Positions 44,006 through 52,188 of a stretch of 64,000 bases of DNA are shown piece after piece. Under the pieces are notes generated by a model. That model saw only the letters and a list, made by a program, of their open reading frames with translations. It had not been told where the DNA came from and searched no databases. Made by a program: the position numbers and the translations under genes. This DNA comes from an uncultured Collinsella sp. (lineage in GTDB: Bacteria > Actinomycetota > Coriobacteriia > Coriobacteriales > Coriobacteriaceae): NCBI GenBank assembly GCA_958445065.1, contig CAUCQW010000010.1, positions 1 to 64,000 of the forward strand, in the 5' to 3' direction. Every line of letters starts with the position of its first letter. Within the stretch, counting starts at the first letter, position 1.

Positions 44006-45829
44006 TTAGGCCTCGCCTCCCTTCGTGACGGCGGCATCCGCGGCAGCAGTGATCTTCCAGCTCGCGGCCTGTTCGTATTCGGCCCACATCTTGGCATACA
44101 GACCCTCTTGGGACAGCAACTCGGCATGGGTGCCAGTCTCCTGCACGCTACCTTGGTTGAGCACCACGATCTTGTCGGCCCCCACCACGGTCGAAAGCCG
44201 GTGCGCGATCATAATGACTGTGCGACCCGCCGCCAGTTTGCTAAAGGCACGCTGGATGAGCGCCTCGTTCTCGGGGTCGGCAAACGCTGTGGCCTCATCG
44301 AGCACCACGATGGGCGCGTCCTTAAGGATTGCGCGGGCGAGTGCCACGCGCTGGACCTCGCCGCCCGAAAGGTACGCCCCGCCGGCGCCGAGCATGGTGT
44401 CGATGCCCTGCGGGAGCTTGGCCACGATATCGTCGCACTGGGCCGCGGAGAGGGCCGCGCGCACTTCGTCGTCAGTAGCTGTAGGCTTGGAGGCACGCAC
44501 GTTATCGGCAAGTGTTTGCCGGAACAGCTGGTTGGTCTGAAACACAAAGGCGACCTGGTCCATAAGCTCGTGCGGATCCATGTCGCGAACGTCTACACCG
44601 CCTACGAGCACACGACCTGCGGAAACATCCCAAAAACGCGGGATCAGACTGGCACAGGTTGACTTACCGCCGCCAGAGGGACCCACCAACGCGAGGGTGC
44701 TACCTGCAGAAACGCTAAAGCTCACATGGTTGACGGCAGGTGCCTCGGCACCCTCGTAGGTAAAGCTCACGTCCTCAAATCGCACGTCGCCGCCGGCGGG
44801 GTGCTTGGGCTGGGCAGGCACGGAGAGCTGCTTGGAATCCATGACGCTTCGAATGCGAGCCAGCGAATCGGCACTCATCTGAGAGGCCTCGCCCACAAAC
44901 ATGAGCTTGGTCATGGCCGTTGGTACCACGGCCGAAAATATCGCGTAAAACGTGAAGTTGGCCATAAAATGCGCGAAGTCCGTCTCGCCCGGCGCCAACA
45001 GCAACGCCACGGGCAACAGGAATGTCACAAGACCATTGAGCGCGGTAAGGTTGAGCACCTGCGGGCCTCGGCAGAACGTGCCCGCATAGTTTTGCGCCAT
45101 GTCGGCGTATTCGGCGATCGCGTCGTGGAACGCCTTAAAGGAGTAGACCGTCTGCTGGAACACCTTGACCACGGGGATGCCGCGCACGTATTCGGTGCCG
45201 GTCTTGTTCATCTTGACCAGCGCGCCCATGTAGGCCTTCATAAACTCGGCGCCCTTGCCGCTCATCATGGTGGCCATGGCGCAAAACGAAACGGCCACCG
45301 AAATGAGGCATGCCGCGCCCAAGCGCCAATCGAGGGCGAAAAGCAGCACGAGCAAGCCCACGACCATGGCGGCGGCGCCTGCGATATCGGGCAGCATGTG
45401 TGCGAGCAAAGTCTCTGTGGAAGCGGCGCATCCGTCTACGATACGGCGCAGCTCACCGGTGGCGTGTGTGTTAAAGTAGCCAAGCGGCAGCTTAAGCAGG
45501 TGCTCGCTCGTAGTCTTGCGAATATTGGACGCGCAGCGAAACGCAGACAGGTGCGTGCACATGAGCCCCACGAAATAGACCACGATGCTTGCCAGCGCAA
45601 ACCCCACGGCCCACCAGCCATACGTCGCGATGCCGCAGGCTTCGCTCCAGTTAGGTGCCACGGCGATCAGATCGCGCGCGACAAGCCAAATGCACACGTA
45701 CGGGCCAAAGCTCAGCAGCTGCGAGAGCGCCGAGAGGGCCATGCCCAAATATGTTAGGGATTTACGGTCGCCGGCATATGCAAGCAGCTCGCCGATACCG
45801 CCGCCTTCCTTTTTTGATCCCTTTGCCAT
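44006..45829 (-). CDS. ABC exporter half-transporter, ATP-binding/permease (first subunit)
   Basis: A 607-aa half-transporter with six membrane helices and a nucleotide-binding domain: Walker A LVGPSGGGKSTCASL, signature LSGGEVQRVALARAIL, Walker B IVVLDEATAFADP, switch MIAHRLSTV. The D-loop reads FADPEN instead of SLDxxN, so one ATP site may be degenerate, common in heterodimers. The ATG at 45829 follows AAAGGAATC; 21 in-frame codons upstream were rejected. It is first in the operon and divergent from the AraC gene; the shared region holds the palindrome at 45881. Confidence 0.9.
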   Translation of the reverse strand: MAKGSKKEGGGIGELLAYAGDRKSLTYLGMALSALSQLLSFGPYVCIWLVARDLIAVAPNWSEACGIATYGWWAVGFALASIVVYFVGLMCTHLSAFRCASNIRKTTSEHLLKLPLGYFNTHATGELRRIVDGCAASTETLLAHMLPDIAGAAAMVVGLLVLLFALDWRLGAACLISVAVSFCAMATMMSGKGAEFMKAYMGALVKMNKTGTEYVRGIPVVKVFQQTVYSFKAFHDAIAEYADMAQNYAGTFCRGPQVLNLTALNGLVTFLLPVALLLAPGETDFAHFMANFTFYAIFSAVVPTAMTKLMFVGEASQMSADSLARIRSVMDSKQLSVPAQPKHPAGGDVRFEDVSFTYEGAEAPAVNHVSFSVSAGSTLALVGPSGGGKSTCASLIPRFWDVSAGRVLVGGVDVRDMDPHELMDQVAFVFQTNQLFRQTLADNVRASKPTATDDEVRAALSAAQCDDIVAKLPQGIDTMLGAGGAYLSGGEVQRVALARAILKDAPIVVLDEATAFADPENEALIQRAFSKLAAGRTVIMIAHRLSTVVGADKIVVLNQGSVQETGTHAELLSQEGLYAKMWAEYEQAASWKITAAADAAVTKGGEA

Positions 45830-45880
45830 GAGATTCCTTTCTAACGGCTTGAGAGTTAACCGTAATGAACTTATCATTGA

Positions 45881-45900
45881 TGTGTTAGCCATGGCTCACA
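45881..45900. promoter_or_regulatory. Palindrome TGTGTTAGCCATGGCTCACA in the ABC/AraC intergenic region
   Basis: The core TTAGCCATGGCT matches the palindrome at 42161. It lies 51 bp upstream of the ABC operon start and 43 bp upstream of the AraC start, where one protein could control both directions. Confidence 0.6.
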
Positions 45901-45943
45901 ATCGAGCCAGGCGTGGACGTTTCTGCAAAGGAAAGGGACGCTT

Positions 45944-46948
45944 TTGCAAATACGGCGGGCAGCGACCGACATAACCGAGCTCTATGCATCGCAGTTTGAG
46001 CAGTTTGGCCTGGAGCTTACCGGCAAGGGCGCCGTCTTTACCGGCGAGGTGGCAAACGATCGGGCGCACGGACGCGCATGGATCATGCCCCTCTCCCCTG
46101 CCTGCATCGTCATGGAGCATTACATTACCCCGACGCACGATATGTACCTGGCCGAATACACACCCGAACCGTACGCGTGCGTGAGCGAGGTCAGCGCGCC
46201 CACGCTCATGTGCATGCCCGAAGCCGGCATAACGCCTGCGAACCTTAAACCCCTGCATGGACCGTGGCCGAACAGCGCGGTGTGCAGCTTTATCCAAGAT
46301 AGCTGCGGCGAGGAGCTAAGTCCGCTGTTTGCAGGGCAGCTTTATCACTCGCGCTCGGTGCTCTTTTTGCCCGGGTATTTTGACGAGCTGGAGCATCGGT
46401 ATCCCACTGAGTTCGCAGGAGTCTTTGAAGCGTTTGCCGAGTCGTGGCACGAGGAGGCGACGTCTGCCATCTGCCACACGCTGCGCCGGATTAACGAGGA
46501 CCGCGCCCGCACCGTAGGCGGACACGTCTATATGCAAGGCATCGTGGAGACCATGGTCGCGGAGCTCGCCTGTTCGCGCGCGGCCCACAAGCAGGCGCAG
46601 CAGGCGGCAGACACACGCGCCAGCGCGACCATTGCCGAAGAAGCAACGGCGATGATTGAGTGCGAGCTCGACAAAGGCAGACGTGTGGGTATCAACGAGG
46701 TGGCCGAGAGGCTCTACACAAGCCGCTCCAAGCTATGCGCCACCTTTAAGGCCCAAACTGGCGAGTCCCTGGGCGCCTACATTCGCAGACGCCGTATGGA
46801 GCGAGCACAGGACCTTTTGGCCGATAGCGCGCTCACGATAGCGCAGGTGGCAGAGCGTCTAGGCTACCCTCAGCAGGCCGCCTTCGCCCAAGCCTTCAAG
46901 CAACACACCGGCACCACCCCCACCGCTTGGCGCTCCCAACATATATAA
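45944..46948 (+). CDS. AraC-family transcriptional regulator
   Basis: A 334-aa regulator. The N-terminal 220 residues are a sensing domain without a clear cupin motif (GRAWIMPLSPACIVMEHYI). The C-terminal ~100 residues hold two HTH motifs: GINEVAERLYTSRSKLCATF and LTIAQVAERLGYPQQAAFAQ, ending HTGTTPTAWR. The start is TTG at 45944 with GGAAAGGGA six bases upstream; no ATG fits. Divergent from the two ABC genes, it probably regulates them. The layout is like YbtA-type activators of siderophore loci. Confidence 0.85.
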   Translation: MQIRRAATDITELYASQFEQFGLELTGKGAVFTGEVANDRAHGRAWIMPLSPACIVMEHYITPTHDMYLAEYTPEPYACVSEVSAPTLMCMPEAGITPANLKPLHGPWPNSAVCSFIQDSCGEELSPLFAGQLYHSRSVLFLPGYFDELEHRYPTEFAGVFEAFAESWHEEATSAICHTLRRINEDRARTVGGHVYMQGIVETMVAELACSRAAHKQAQQAADTRASATIAEEATAMIECELDKGRRVGINEVAERLYTSRSKLCATFKAQTGESLGAYIRRRRMERAQDLLADSALTIAQVAERLGYPQQAAFAQAFKQHTGTTPTAWRSQHI

Positions 46949-46949
46949 A

Positions 46950-47210
46950 GAATGAAGGCGCCAACGGCGCCCTCATTCACCAAATTCCATTCAGCCCCGC
47001 CTGACCCGAACGGCCGAGTCGTTACGGAACCGAGGGGCCGGGCGCAGGGCCTTGCCTCTCAATGAGTTCCCTTCAAAACAATGGGCGTGCCGACGGCACG
47101 CCCATTCACTCTATTCCATCCAGCCCGCCTGACCCGAACGGCCGAGTCGTCTGGCCGGGGAAGCCCCGAGTCGCCGGGGTGTTTGCTCCAAATGAGTTCC
47201 GCATGCAAAG
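46950..47210. repeat. Two direct repeats with hairpins between araC and gatB
   Basis: Each unit (about 46950-47078 and 47087-47200) has a GC-rich hairpin (AAGGCGCCAACGGCGCC or GGGCGTGCCGACGGCACGCCC). A block beginning CAGCCC and containing GCCTGACCCGAACGGCCGAG follows, then a variable segment, ending AATGAGTTCC. On the gatB strand that last box is GGAACTCATT, overlapping the right box of the giant hairpin. The first hairpin probably also terminates araC. No coding frame is convincing. Confidence 0.7.
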
Positions 47211-47295
47211 AAGGCCACTAAATGTGGCCTTCGTCTTGCATAGGACTGTTTGAAATTTGGAGCAAACACCCCGGCGACTCGGGGCTTCCCCGGCC
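47153..47295 (-). repeat. Giant hairpin element with conserved core (copy 2)
   Basis: The arms 47153-47193 and 47255-47295 are perfect 41-bp complements (left arm starts GGCCGGGGAAGCCCC). Read in the gatB direction, ACAGTCCT (47242-47249), a 39-nt segment with the stem GAAGGCCAC/GTGGCCTTC around ATTTA, and GCGGAACTC (47194-47202) follow in order. It begins six bases after the gatB stop. Copy 1 lies at 26916. Confidence 0.87.
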
Positions 47296-47301
47296 TCGCA
47301 G

Positions 47302-48978
47302 CTACGAGAGCGACGTTCTCAGCAACTCGTTGAAGAGCTTCGGGTTGCCTTTGCCGCGGCTCGCCTTCATGCACTGGCCCACCAAAAAGCCGATGACCTT
47401 CTGGTTGCCGTCACGATACTGCTGCGCCTGATCGGCACAGTTAGCCAGCACCTCGTCCACGATCGGCTGCAACGCACCGGCATCGCTCACCTGACGCATG
47501 CCGCGCTCGTCGACGATCTTGTTGGGATCGTCACCGGTCTGGGCCATGGCCTCAAAGACCTCGTGCGCTTGGTTGGAGCTGATGGCATCGGTCGCCAGCA
47601 GCTTGGCGAGTGCTGCCACCTGAGCCGGCGCGATACCGGACTCGGCGAGCGACACGCCCGCGCCCTTAAGGTAAGCAATCATCTCGTTCACCAGCAAGTT
47701 TGCAACCGTCTGGGCCTCCTTGCCGGCCATACCGGCAGCGGCCGCCTCAAAGAACTCGGCAAACTCCGGGTCGCCGGCGATCTGCTCGGCGTCGGCCGCC
47801 TTAATGCCAAAGTCGGCCTCAAAGCGGGCGCGCTTGGCATCGGGCAGCTCGGGGATCTCGCCACGGCAGCGGTCGATGAACTCGTCATCCAGATCGAACG
47901 GCGCCAGGTCGGGATCGGGGAACAGGCGATAGTCGTCGGCCGTCTCCTTCACACGCATGACCACAGTGCGCTTGCGGCTGGGCTCCCAGTGGCGGGTCTC
48001 CTGATAGATGATGCCGCCCTCCTCGAGCACCTCGGCCTGGCGGCAAATCTCGTAGGCAAGGCCATCGTGCAGGCTCTTAAACGAGTTGAGGTTCTTGAGC
48101 TCGGTCTTGGTACCCAGCTTGGTCTCGCCGCGGCGGCGCAGCGACACGTTGCCGTCGCAGCGCATGGAACCCTTCTCCATGGAGCAGTCCGAAATGCCCA
48201 GCGTCACAAAGATGCGGCGGAGCTTCTCCATAAACAGGCGCGCTTCCTCGGGCGTACGCAGGTCGGGCTCAGTCACGAGCTCAATCAAAGGCGTGCCGCA
48301 GCGGTTGTAGTCGACGAGCGACTCGGCCGCGGCGGTAATGCGGCCCTCGGCGCCACCCACGTGGACCATCTTGGCGGCGTCCTCCTCCATGTGGATGCGC
48401 AGGATGCGGATGGGCACCGTGTAGGAACCGTCCTCGCGGCGCTCGGGCATCTGCAGGTTGGACGCATCGTAGCTGGCCAGGTGACCGGCGCGCTGATTGC
48501 CCTCGCGCATGGTCGACGTCATGGATGTGGACAGGCCCTCGGCGTTGGCCGAGGCGCTCGCCAAGCTCTGGGCCTCGGCCTCGCCAAACGCGCAGTCGGG
48601 GCGCTCGGCGGCACCGCGACCGGTCACGTCCAGATCCAGGTGACCATACATGGCAAAGGCGACCGGACCCTGCGTGGTCTGGAAGTTCTTGGCCATATCG
48701 GGATAGAAGTAGTGCTTGCGGTAGAACATCGAGTGGCGCTGGATCTCGCAGTTGGTGGCGAGACCGGCCTTGACGATGCTCTCGATGGCGCGCTTATTGG
48801 GCACCGGCAGGGCGCCGGGCAGGCCCAGGCACACCGGGCACACGTTGGCGTTGGGCTCGTCATCGTGGCTGAGCTTACAGTTGCAGAACATCTTGGTGTC
48901 GAGTGCGGTGAGCTCGGTGTGGATCTCCAGGCCGATCACGGCCTCCCAATCCTGCAGGACCTCGGAAAGCTCCTTCAT
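47302..48978 (-). CDS. gatB: Asp/Glu-tRNA amidotransferase subunit B
   Basis: Part of GatCAB, which converts misacylated Glu-tRNA-Gln (and Asp-tRNA-Asn) to the correct aminoacyl-tRNA. The 558-aa product is longer than the usual ~480. It has VIGLEIHTELTALDTKMFC, the zinc-type CPVCLGLPGALP and the kinase domain motif YNRCGTPLIELVTEPD. The C-terminal YqeY-like tail is present. It is coupled to gatA by TAATG. The giant hairpin lies directly downstream. Confidence 0.96.
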   Translation of the reverse strand: MKELSEVLQDWEAVIGLEIHTELTALDTKMFCNCKLSHDDEPNANVCPVCLGLPGALPVPNKRAIESIVKAGLATNCEIQRHSMFYRKHYFYPDMAKNFQTTQGPVAFAMYGHLDLDVTGRGAAERPDCAFGEAEAQSLASASANAEGLSTSMTSTMREGNQRAGHLASYDASNLQMPERREDGSYTVPIRILRIHMEEDAAKMVHVGGAEGRITAAAESLVDYNRCGTPLIELVTEPDLRTPEEARLFMEKLRRIFVTLGISDCSMEKGSMRCDGNVSLRRRGETKLGTKTELKNLNSFKSLHDGLAYEICRQAEVLEEGGIIYQETRHWEPSRKRTVVMRVKETADDYRLFPDPDLAPFDLDDEFIDRCRGEIPELPDAKRARFEADFGIKAADAEQIAGDPEFAEFFEAAAAGMAGKEAQTVANLLVNEMIAYLKGAGVSLAESGIAPAQVAALAKLLATDAISSNQAHEVFEAMAQTGDDPNKIVDERGMRQVSDAGALQPIVDEVLANCADQAQQYRDGNQKVIGFLVGQCMKASRGKGNPKLFNELLRTSLS

Positions 48979-50492
48979 TACAGCTCGCCTCCCTTCCCGG
49001 CAAAATCGGGCGCGACGGAAAGCGCGGGCGCACCCGTGACGGCATCGGCAAAGCCGCGCTCCAGGGCGCGGGCAAACGTGAGCAGCTGACGGTCCTTAAA
49101 CGCCGGACCAACCAGCTGGGCAGAAACGGGCAGCTGAGTATCCTCGCCCAGGCCCAGCGGCACCGAGATACCGCCGTTGCCGCATATGTTGAGCGAGATG
49201 GTGTACAGATCGGAGAGGTACATCTGCGTGGGGTCGCTGATCTCGCCAAACTTAAAGGCCGTGCGCGGCGAGGCGGGCATGAGGATGGTGTCCACCTTGG
49301 CATACGCGGCGTCGTAGTCCTGCGTGATGAGCGTGCGGGCCTTTTGCGCAGCGTAGTAGTACTTGTCGTACACGCCCGAGCTCAGCAGGTAGGCGCCGAG
49401 CATCTGACGGCGCTTGGCCTCGGCGCCAAAGCCGTGGGCGCGCGACAGCGAGCTCTGGTCGGACAGGTTGGCGCAGCCCTCCTCCTGATAGCCGTAGCGA
49501 ATGCCGTCGAAACGTGCCAGGTTGGAGAACGCCTCGGCCGGGCCGATGACGTAGTAGGCGGCGATGGCGGCGTCCAGGTGCGGCAGGTCGACCTCGACCA
49601 GCTCGGCGCCCTGGTTCTGCAGCTCCTGGGCGGCGCGCTGAACAGCGGCCTTGACCTCGGGCGTCAGGCCCTTGGCCTCCATAAACGCAGGGATGATGCC
49701 CACGCGCTTGCCCTCGATGCCGTCGTTGAGGTGCTCGGTAAAGTCGACGGCGCAATCCTGGCTGGTGCAGTCGTACGGATCGTGGCCCGCGCCGGTAAGC
49801 GCGTTCATGGCCAGCGCGACATCCTCGACCGTGCGGCCAAAGGGACCCACCTGGTCGAGCGACGAGCCAAAGGCAACCACGCCGTAACGGCTCACGGCGC
49901 CATACGTGGGCTTAAAGCCCACCACGCCGCACAGCGACGCCGGCTGGCGAATGGAGCCGCCGGTGTCCGAGCCCAGCGAGAGCGCGACCTCGCCCGCGGC
50001 GACGGCGGCAGCGGAGCCGCCCGAGGAGCCGCCGGGCACGCGTTCGGTATCCCAGGGGTTGTTGGTGCGGTGGAACGCCGAGCTCTCGGTGGAGCTGCCA
50101 AAGGCAAACTCATCCATGTTGGCCTTGCCCATGGGCAGGCAGCCGGCGTCGAGCATGCGCTGGACACAGGTGGCGGTGTAGACGCTCTGGTAGTCCTCGA
50201 GCATGCGGGAAGCGCAGGTGGTGCGCGTGCCCACGAGGTTCATGTTGTCCTTAATGGCCAGCGGCACGCCCGCGAGCGGGGGCAGCGGCTTTCCGGCGGC
50301 ACGGTCGGCATCCACACGCGCGGCGGCCTCGAGCGCAAGCTCGGGCGCCACCTGCAGGAATGCCTGGACCCCGCCCTCGCGCGCCTCGATGGCGGCAAGG
50401 GAGGCCTGGGCCACCTCGGTAGCGGTAAAGTCGCCGGCGGCAACGCCCGCGGCGATCTGGGCGGCGGTAAGGGAATCGAAGCTTAGCGCCAT
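48978..50492 (-). CDS. gatA: Asp/Glu-tRNA amidotransferase subunit A
   Basis: The amidase subunit of GatCAB, releasing ammonia from glutamine. The 504-aa protein has the catalytic Lys in LAIKDNMNLVGT and the Ser-cisSer pair in VPGGSSGGSAAAVAAGEV and GSDTGGSIRQPAS. Length and order are normal. It overlaps gatC by TAATG and gatB by the same arrangement, so the three subunits are translationally coupled. Confidence 0.97.
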   Translation of the reverse strand: MALSFDSLTAAQIAAGVAAGDFTATEVAQASLAAIEAREGGVQAFLQVAPELALEAAARVDADRAAGKPLPPLAGVPLAIKDNMNLVGTRTTCASRMLEDYQSVYTATCVQRMLDAGCLPMGKANMDEFAFGSSTESSAFHRTNNPWDTERVPGGSSGGSAAAVAAGEVALSLGSDTGGSIRQPASLCGVVGFKPTYGAVSRYGVVAFGSSLDQVGPFGRTVEDVALAMNALTGAGHDPYDCTSQDCAVDFTEHLNDGIEGKRVGIIPAFMEAKGLTPEVKAAVQRAAQELQNQGAELVEVDLPHLDAAIAAYYVIGPAEAFSNLARFDGIRYGYQEEGCANLSDQSSLSRAHGFGAEAKRRQMLGAYLLSSGVYDKYYYAAQKARTLITQDYDAAYAKVDTILMPASPRTAFKFGEISDPTQMYLSDLYTISLNICGNGGISVPLGLGEDTQLPVSAQLVGPAFKDRQLLTFARALERGFADAVTGAPALSVAPDFAGKGGEL

Positions 50493-50803
50493 TATTCGCT
50501 CTCCCCCTCTCCCAAAATGGACGGCACGCGGAAGTAGCGCTCACGCGCGCTGCCGGCGTTTTCGAGCGCGACGTCGAGCGGCAGGTCGCGCTCGGGCTCG
50601 CGCAGGTCGTCGCCCATCACGTTGGACAGGCTTCCGATGGGATGGAACGTGGGCTCCACGTCGGGTAAGTCATATTGCAGGACGGGCTCGAGCATCTGGA
50701 CGGCGTCATTCATGTAGGACGTCATCTGGGTGAGCTCGTCATCGGTCAGTGCGATCTTTGCGTACTCGGCGATGCCGCGCACGTCTTTCTCGCTGAGTGC
50801 CAT
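50492..50803 (-). CDS. gatC: Asp/Glu-tRNA amidotransferase subunit C
   Basis: The 103-aa stabilising subunit of GatCAB. It has LSEKDVRGIAEYAKIALTDDE at the N-terminus and RERYFRVPSIL near the C-terminus, both typical. The ATG at 50803 follows GAAGGGAG; six in-frame codons upstream are excluded. First gene of gatCAB. Confidence 0.94.
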   Translation of the reverse strand: MALSEKDVRGIAEYAKIALTDDELTQMTSYMNDAVQMLEPVLQYDLPDVEPTFHPIGSLSNVMGDDLREPERDLPLDVALENAGSARERYFRVPSILGEGESE

Positions 50804-51008
50804 AGGCGCTCCCTTCCGCATAACAGATAAACCGCTCTAGTATACAAGGCAACGCCGCTTGGAGCAGGTGCTTTACCCAAATGCAGCGAAAACGTAACGA
50901 GGGCGGCGGTTGGCAGGCGGCGGGCTGGCGATTCTGCAGCGAAACCGCACCGTCCATAGCGAAAACCGTCTCGCCCGCAACGAGAACCGCGTCGCCCGCA
51001 ATGAAAAG
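50804..51008. other. gatC upstream region
   Basis: It contains the likely gatCAB promoter (TCTAGTATAC region near 50835-50845) and GC-rich sequence with AGCGAAACCGC-like short direct repeats (50937-51005). No gene is supported. Confidence 0.35.
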
Positions 51009-51065
51009 CATCACAACATTCGACACTTTTCGCCAAAATCGCGATTTTCATCGAATGTTGTGATG
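51009..51065. repeat. 57-bp inverted-repeat element, CATCACAACATTCGA type (copy A)
   Basis: CATCACAACATTCGA (51009-51023) and TCGAATGTTGTGATG (51051-51065) are perfect 15-bp complements. The interior CTTTTCGCCAAAATCGCGAT matches the copy at 62686-62742 at most positions. It lies 15 bp from a CCACCACAAAGG hairpin, as does the other copy. Confidence 0.75.
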
Positions 51066-51079
51066 GTTTGAAAGCCCCG

Positions 51080-51114
51080 ACCACCACAAAGGTGCCTGTC
51101 CCCTTTGTGGTGGT
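51080..51114. repeat. CCACCACAAAGG hairpin repeat (after sortase 1)
   Basis: CCACCACAAAGG (51081-51092) and CCTTTGTGGTGG (51102-51113) are perfect complements around TGCCTGTCC. It lies 14 bp after the sortase stop and may act as its terminator, though there is no T-run on that strand. Confidence 0.75.
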
Positions 51115-51127
51115 TCTGGAGAATGTC

Positions 51128-52066
51128 TTATGCCGAGGCCTTGGCCTTGCGGCGCTTGCGGACCGCGTGGATCACGATATCCAGCAGCAACAGCACAATG
51201 GCTACGACCACAATGAGCACGGCAAACTCGCGCTTGCCCCAGTGGCGACCGGCCAGCGACTTTTGCTTGTCGACGTCCTTCTTGTTGTACTTGGCGCGCA
51301 CGCAATGCACCAGCAGGCGGTGGTCGTTCACGCCGTAGGGCGTGCAGGTGACGAGCGTCACCTTGTCGGCGCCGGGCTCGATGGTCAGCGACTCCATCTC
51401 CTCGGGCAGCACCACCTCGGAGTCCACCATCTTGTAGGCGAGCGTCTTGTTCATGGTGTGCAGCAGCACCAGGTCGCCGGGCTCCAGCGAGTGGATGTCG
51501 TCGAACATGCTCAGGTTGCGCATGCCCGAGTGCGCGGTGAGCACGCAATGCGTCGAGGTGCCGCCCACCGGCAGGCTCGTGCCCTCCAGGTGGCCGACGC
51601 CTGCCATAAGGACTTCTTCGCTCGTGCCGTGGTAGATGGGCATGCTCACGTCGATGGAGGGGATCTCGACCCAGCTCATCATGGGGTCGCGGTCAAAGAT
51701 GAGCTGCTGGGCGTAGGGCTCGATCTGGTCGGCGGGAAGCTCGGTGGCCTCGCCCGCAAGCCGCTCGTTAAAGGAGCGCGCCTGGAGCAGGATGCGTTCG
51801 CGCTCCTCGGCAGACAGCGCGTCCACGGTGCTGGAGACCGTGCTGATCTGGTTGAACACGCCCGAGGCCTCGAGCCGGTCCAAGATCCACGGCCAAGTCA
51901 TAAGGCCCACGCCGATAAGGATGATGACGATGGTGATGAGCCGGTCGGCCCAGCGCGGCAGCCGCTTGCGACGGCGCTTGGGCTTTGGTTGAGGTTTGGG
52001 CTGAGGGCTTGAGCCGCCGTTGTCCGCGGCGTTATTGCTCTTCATATGTTTGGCGCCCTGCACCAT
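51128..52066 (-). CDS. Class C sortase (pilus assembly), copy 1
   Basis: A membrane transpeptidase of 312 aa that links pilin subunits. The N-terminal helix ITIVIILIGVGLMTWPWIL follows a basic proline-rich tail. The catalytic core has HCVLTAHSG (His), TLVTCTPYG (Cys near residue 240) and DHRLLVHCVRA (Arg). A second helix VLIVVVAIVLLLLDIVIHAV and a basic end follow, the two-helix layout of class C enzymes. The lid motif may be IFDRDPMMSW. AGAGGAG precedes the ATG. It lies at the far end of the pilus locus, after the regulator. Confidence 0.92.
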   Translation of the reverse strand: MVQGAKHMKSNNAADNGGSSPQPKPQPKPKRRRKRLPRWADRLITIVIILIGVGLMTWPWILDRLEASGVFNQISTVSSTVDALSAEERERILLQARSFNERLAGEATELPADQIEPYAQQLIFDRDPMMSWVEIPSIDVSMPIYHGTSEEVLMAGVGHLEGTSLPVGGTSTHCVLTAHSGMRNLSMFDDIHSLEPGDLVLLHTMNKTLAYKMVDSEVVLPEEMESLTIEPGADKVTLVTCTPYGVNDHRLLVHCVRAKYNKKDVDKQKSLAGRHWGKREFAVLIVVVAIVLLLLDIVIHAVRKRRKAKASA

Positions 52067-52188
52067 CGCCGGTCACTCCTCTACAACTCAAGTTGTCTAA
52101 ACAAATAATAGCCGATTAGCGAGCTTCCACGCCGGACAACGCAGCTAGGACCGAAACGCCGCCTACGGTTCGAATTCTTGGAGACCTT

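Noticed and set aside
47257..49089. 610-codon plus-strand frame opposite gatB
   Set aside because: Antisense shadow of gatB, caused by high GC at third positions.
50881..51063. 60-codon plus-strand frame upstream of gatC
   Set aside because: It runs through the CATCACAACATTCGA palindrome and has low-complexity composition; no ribosome site.
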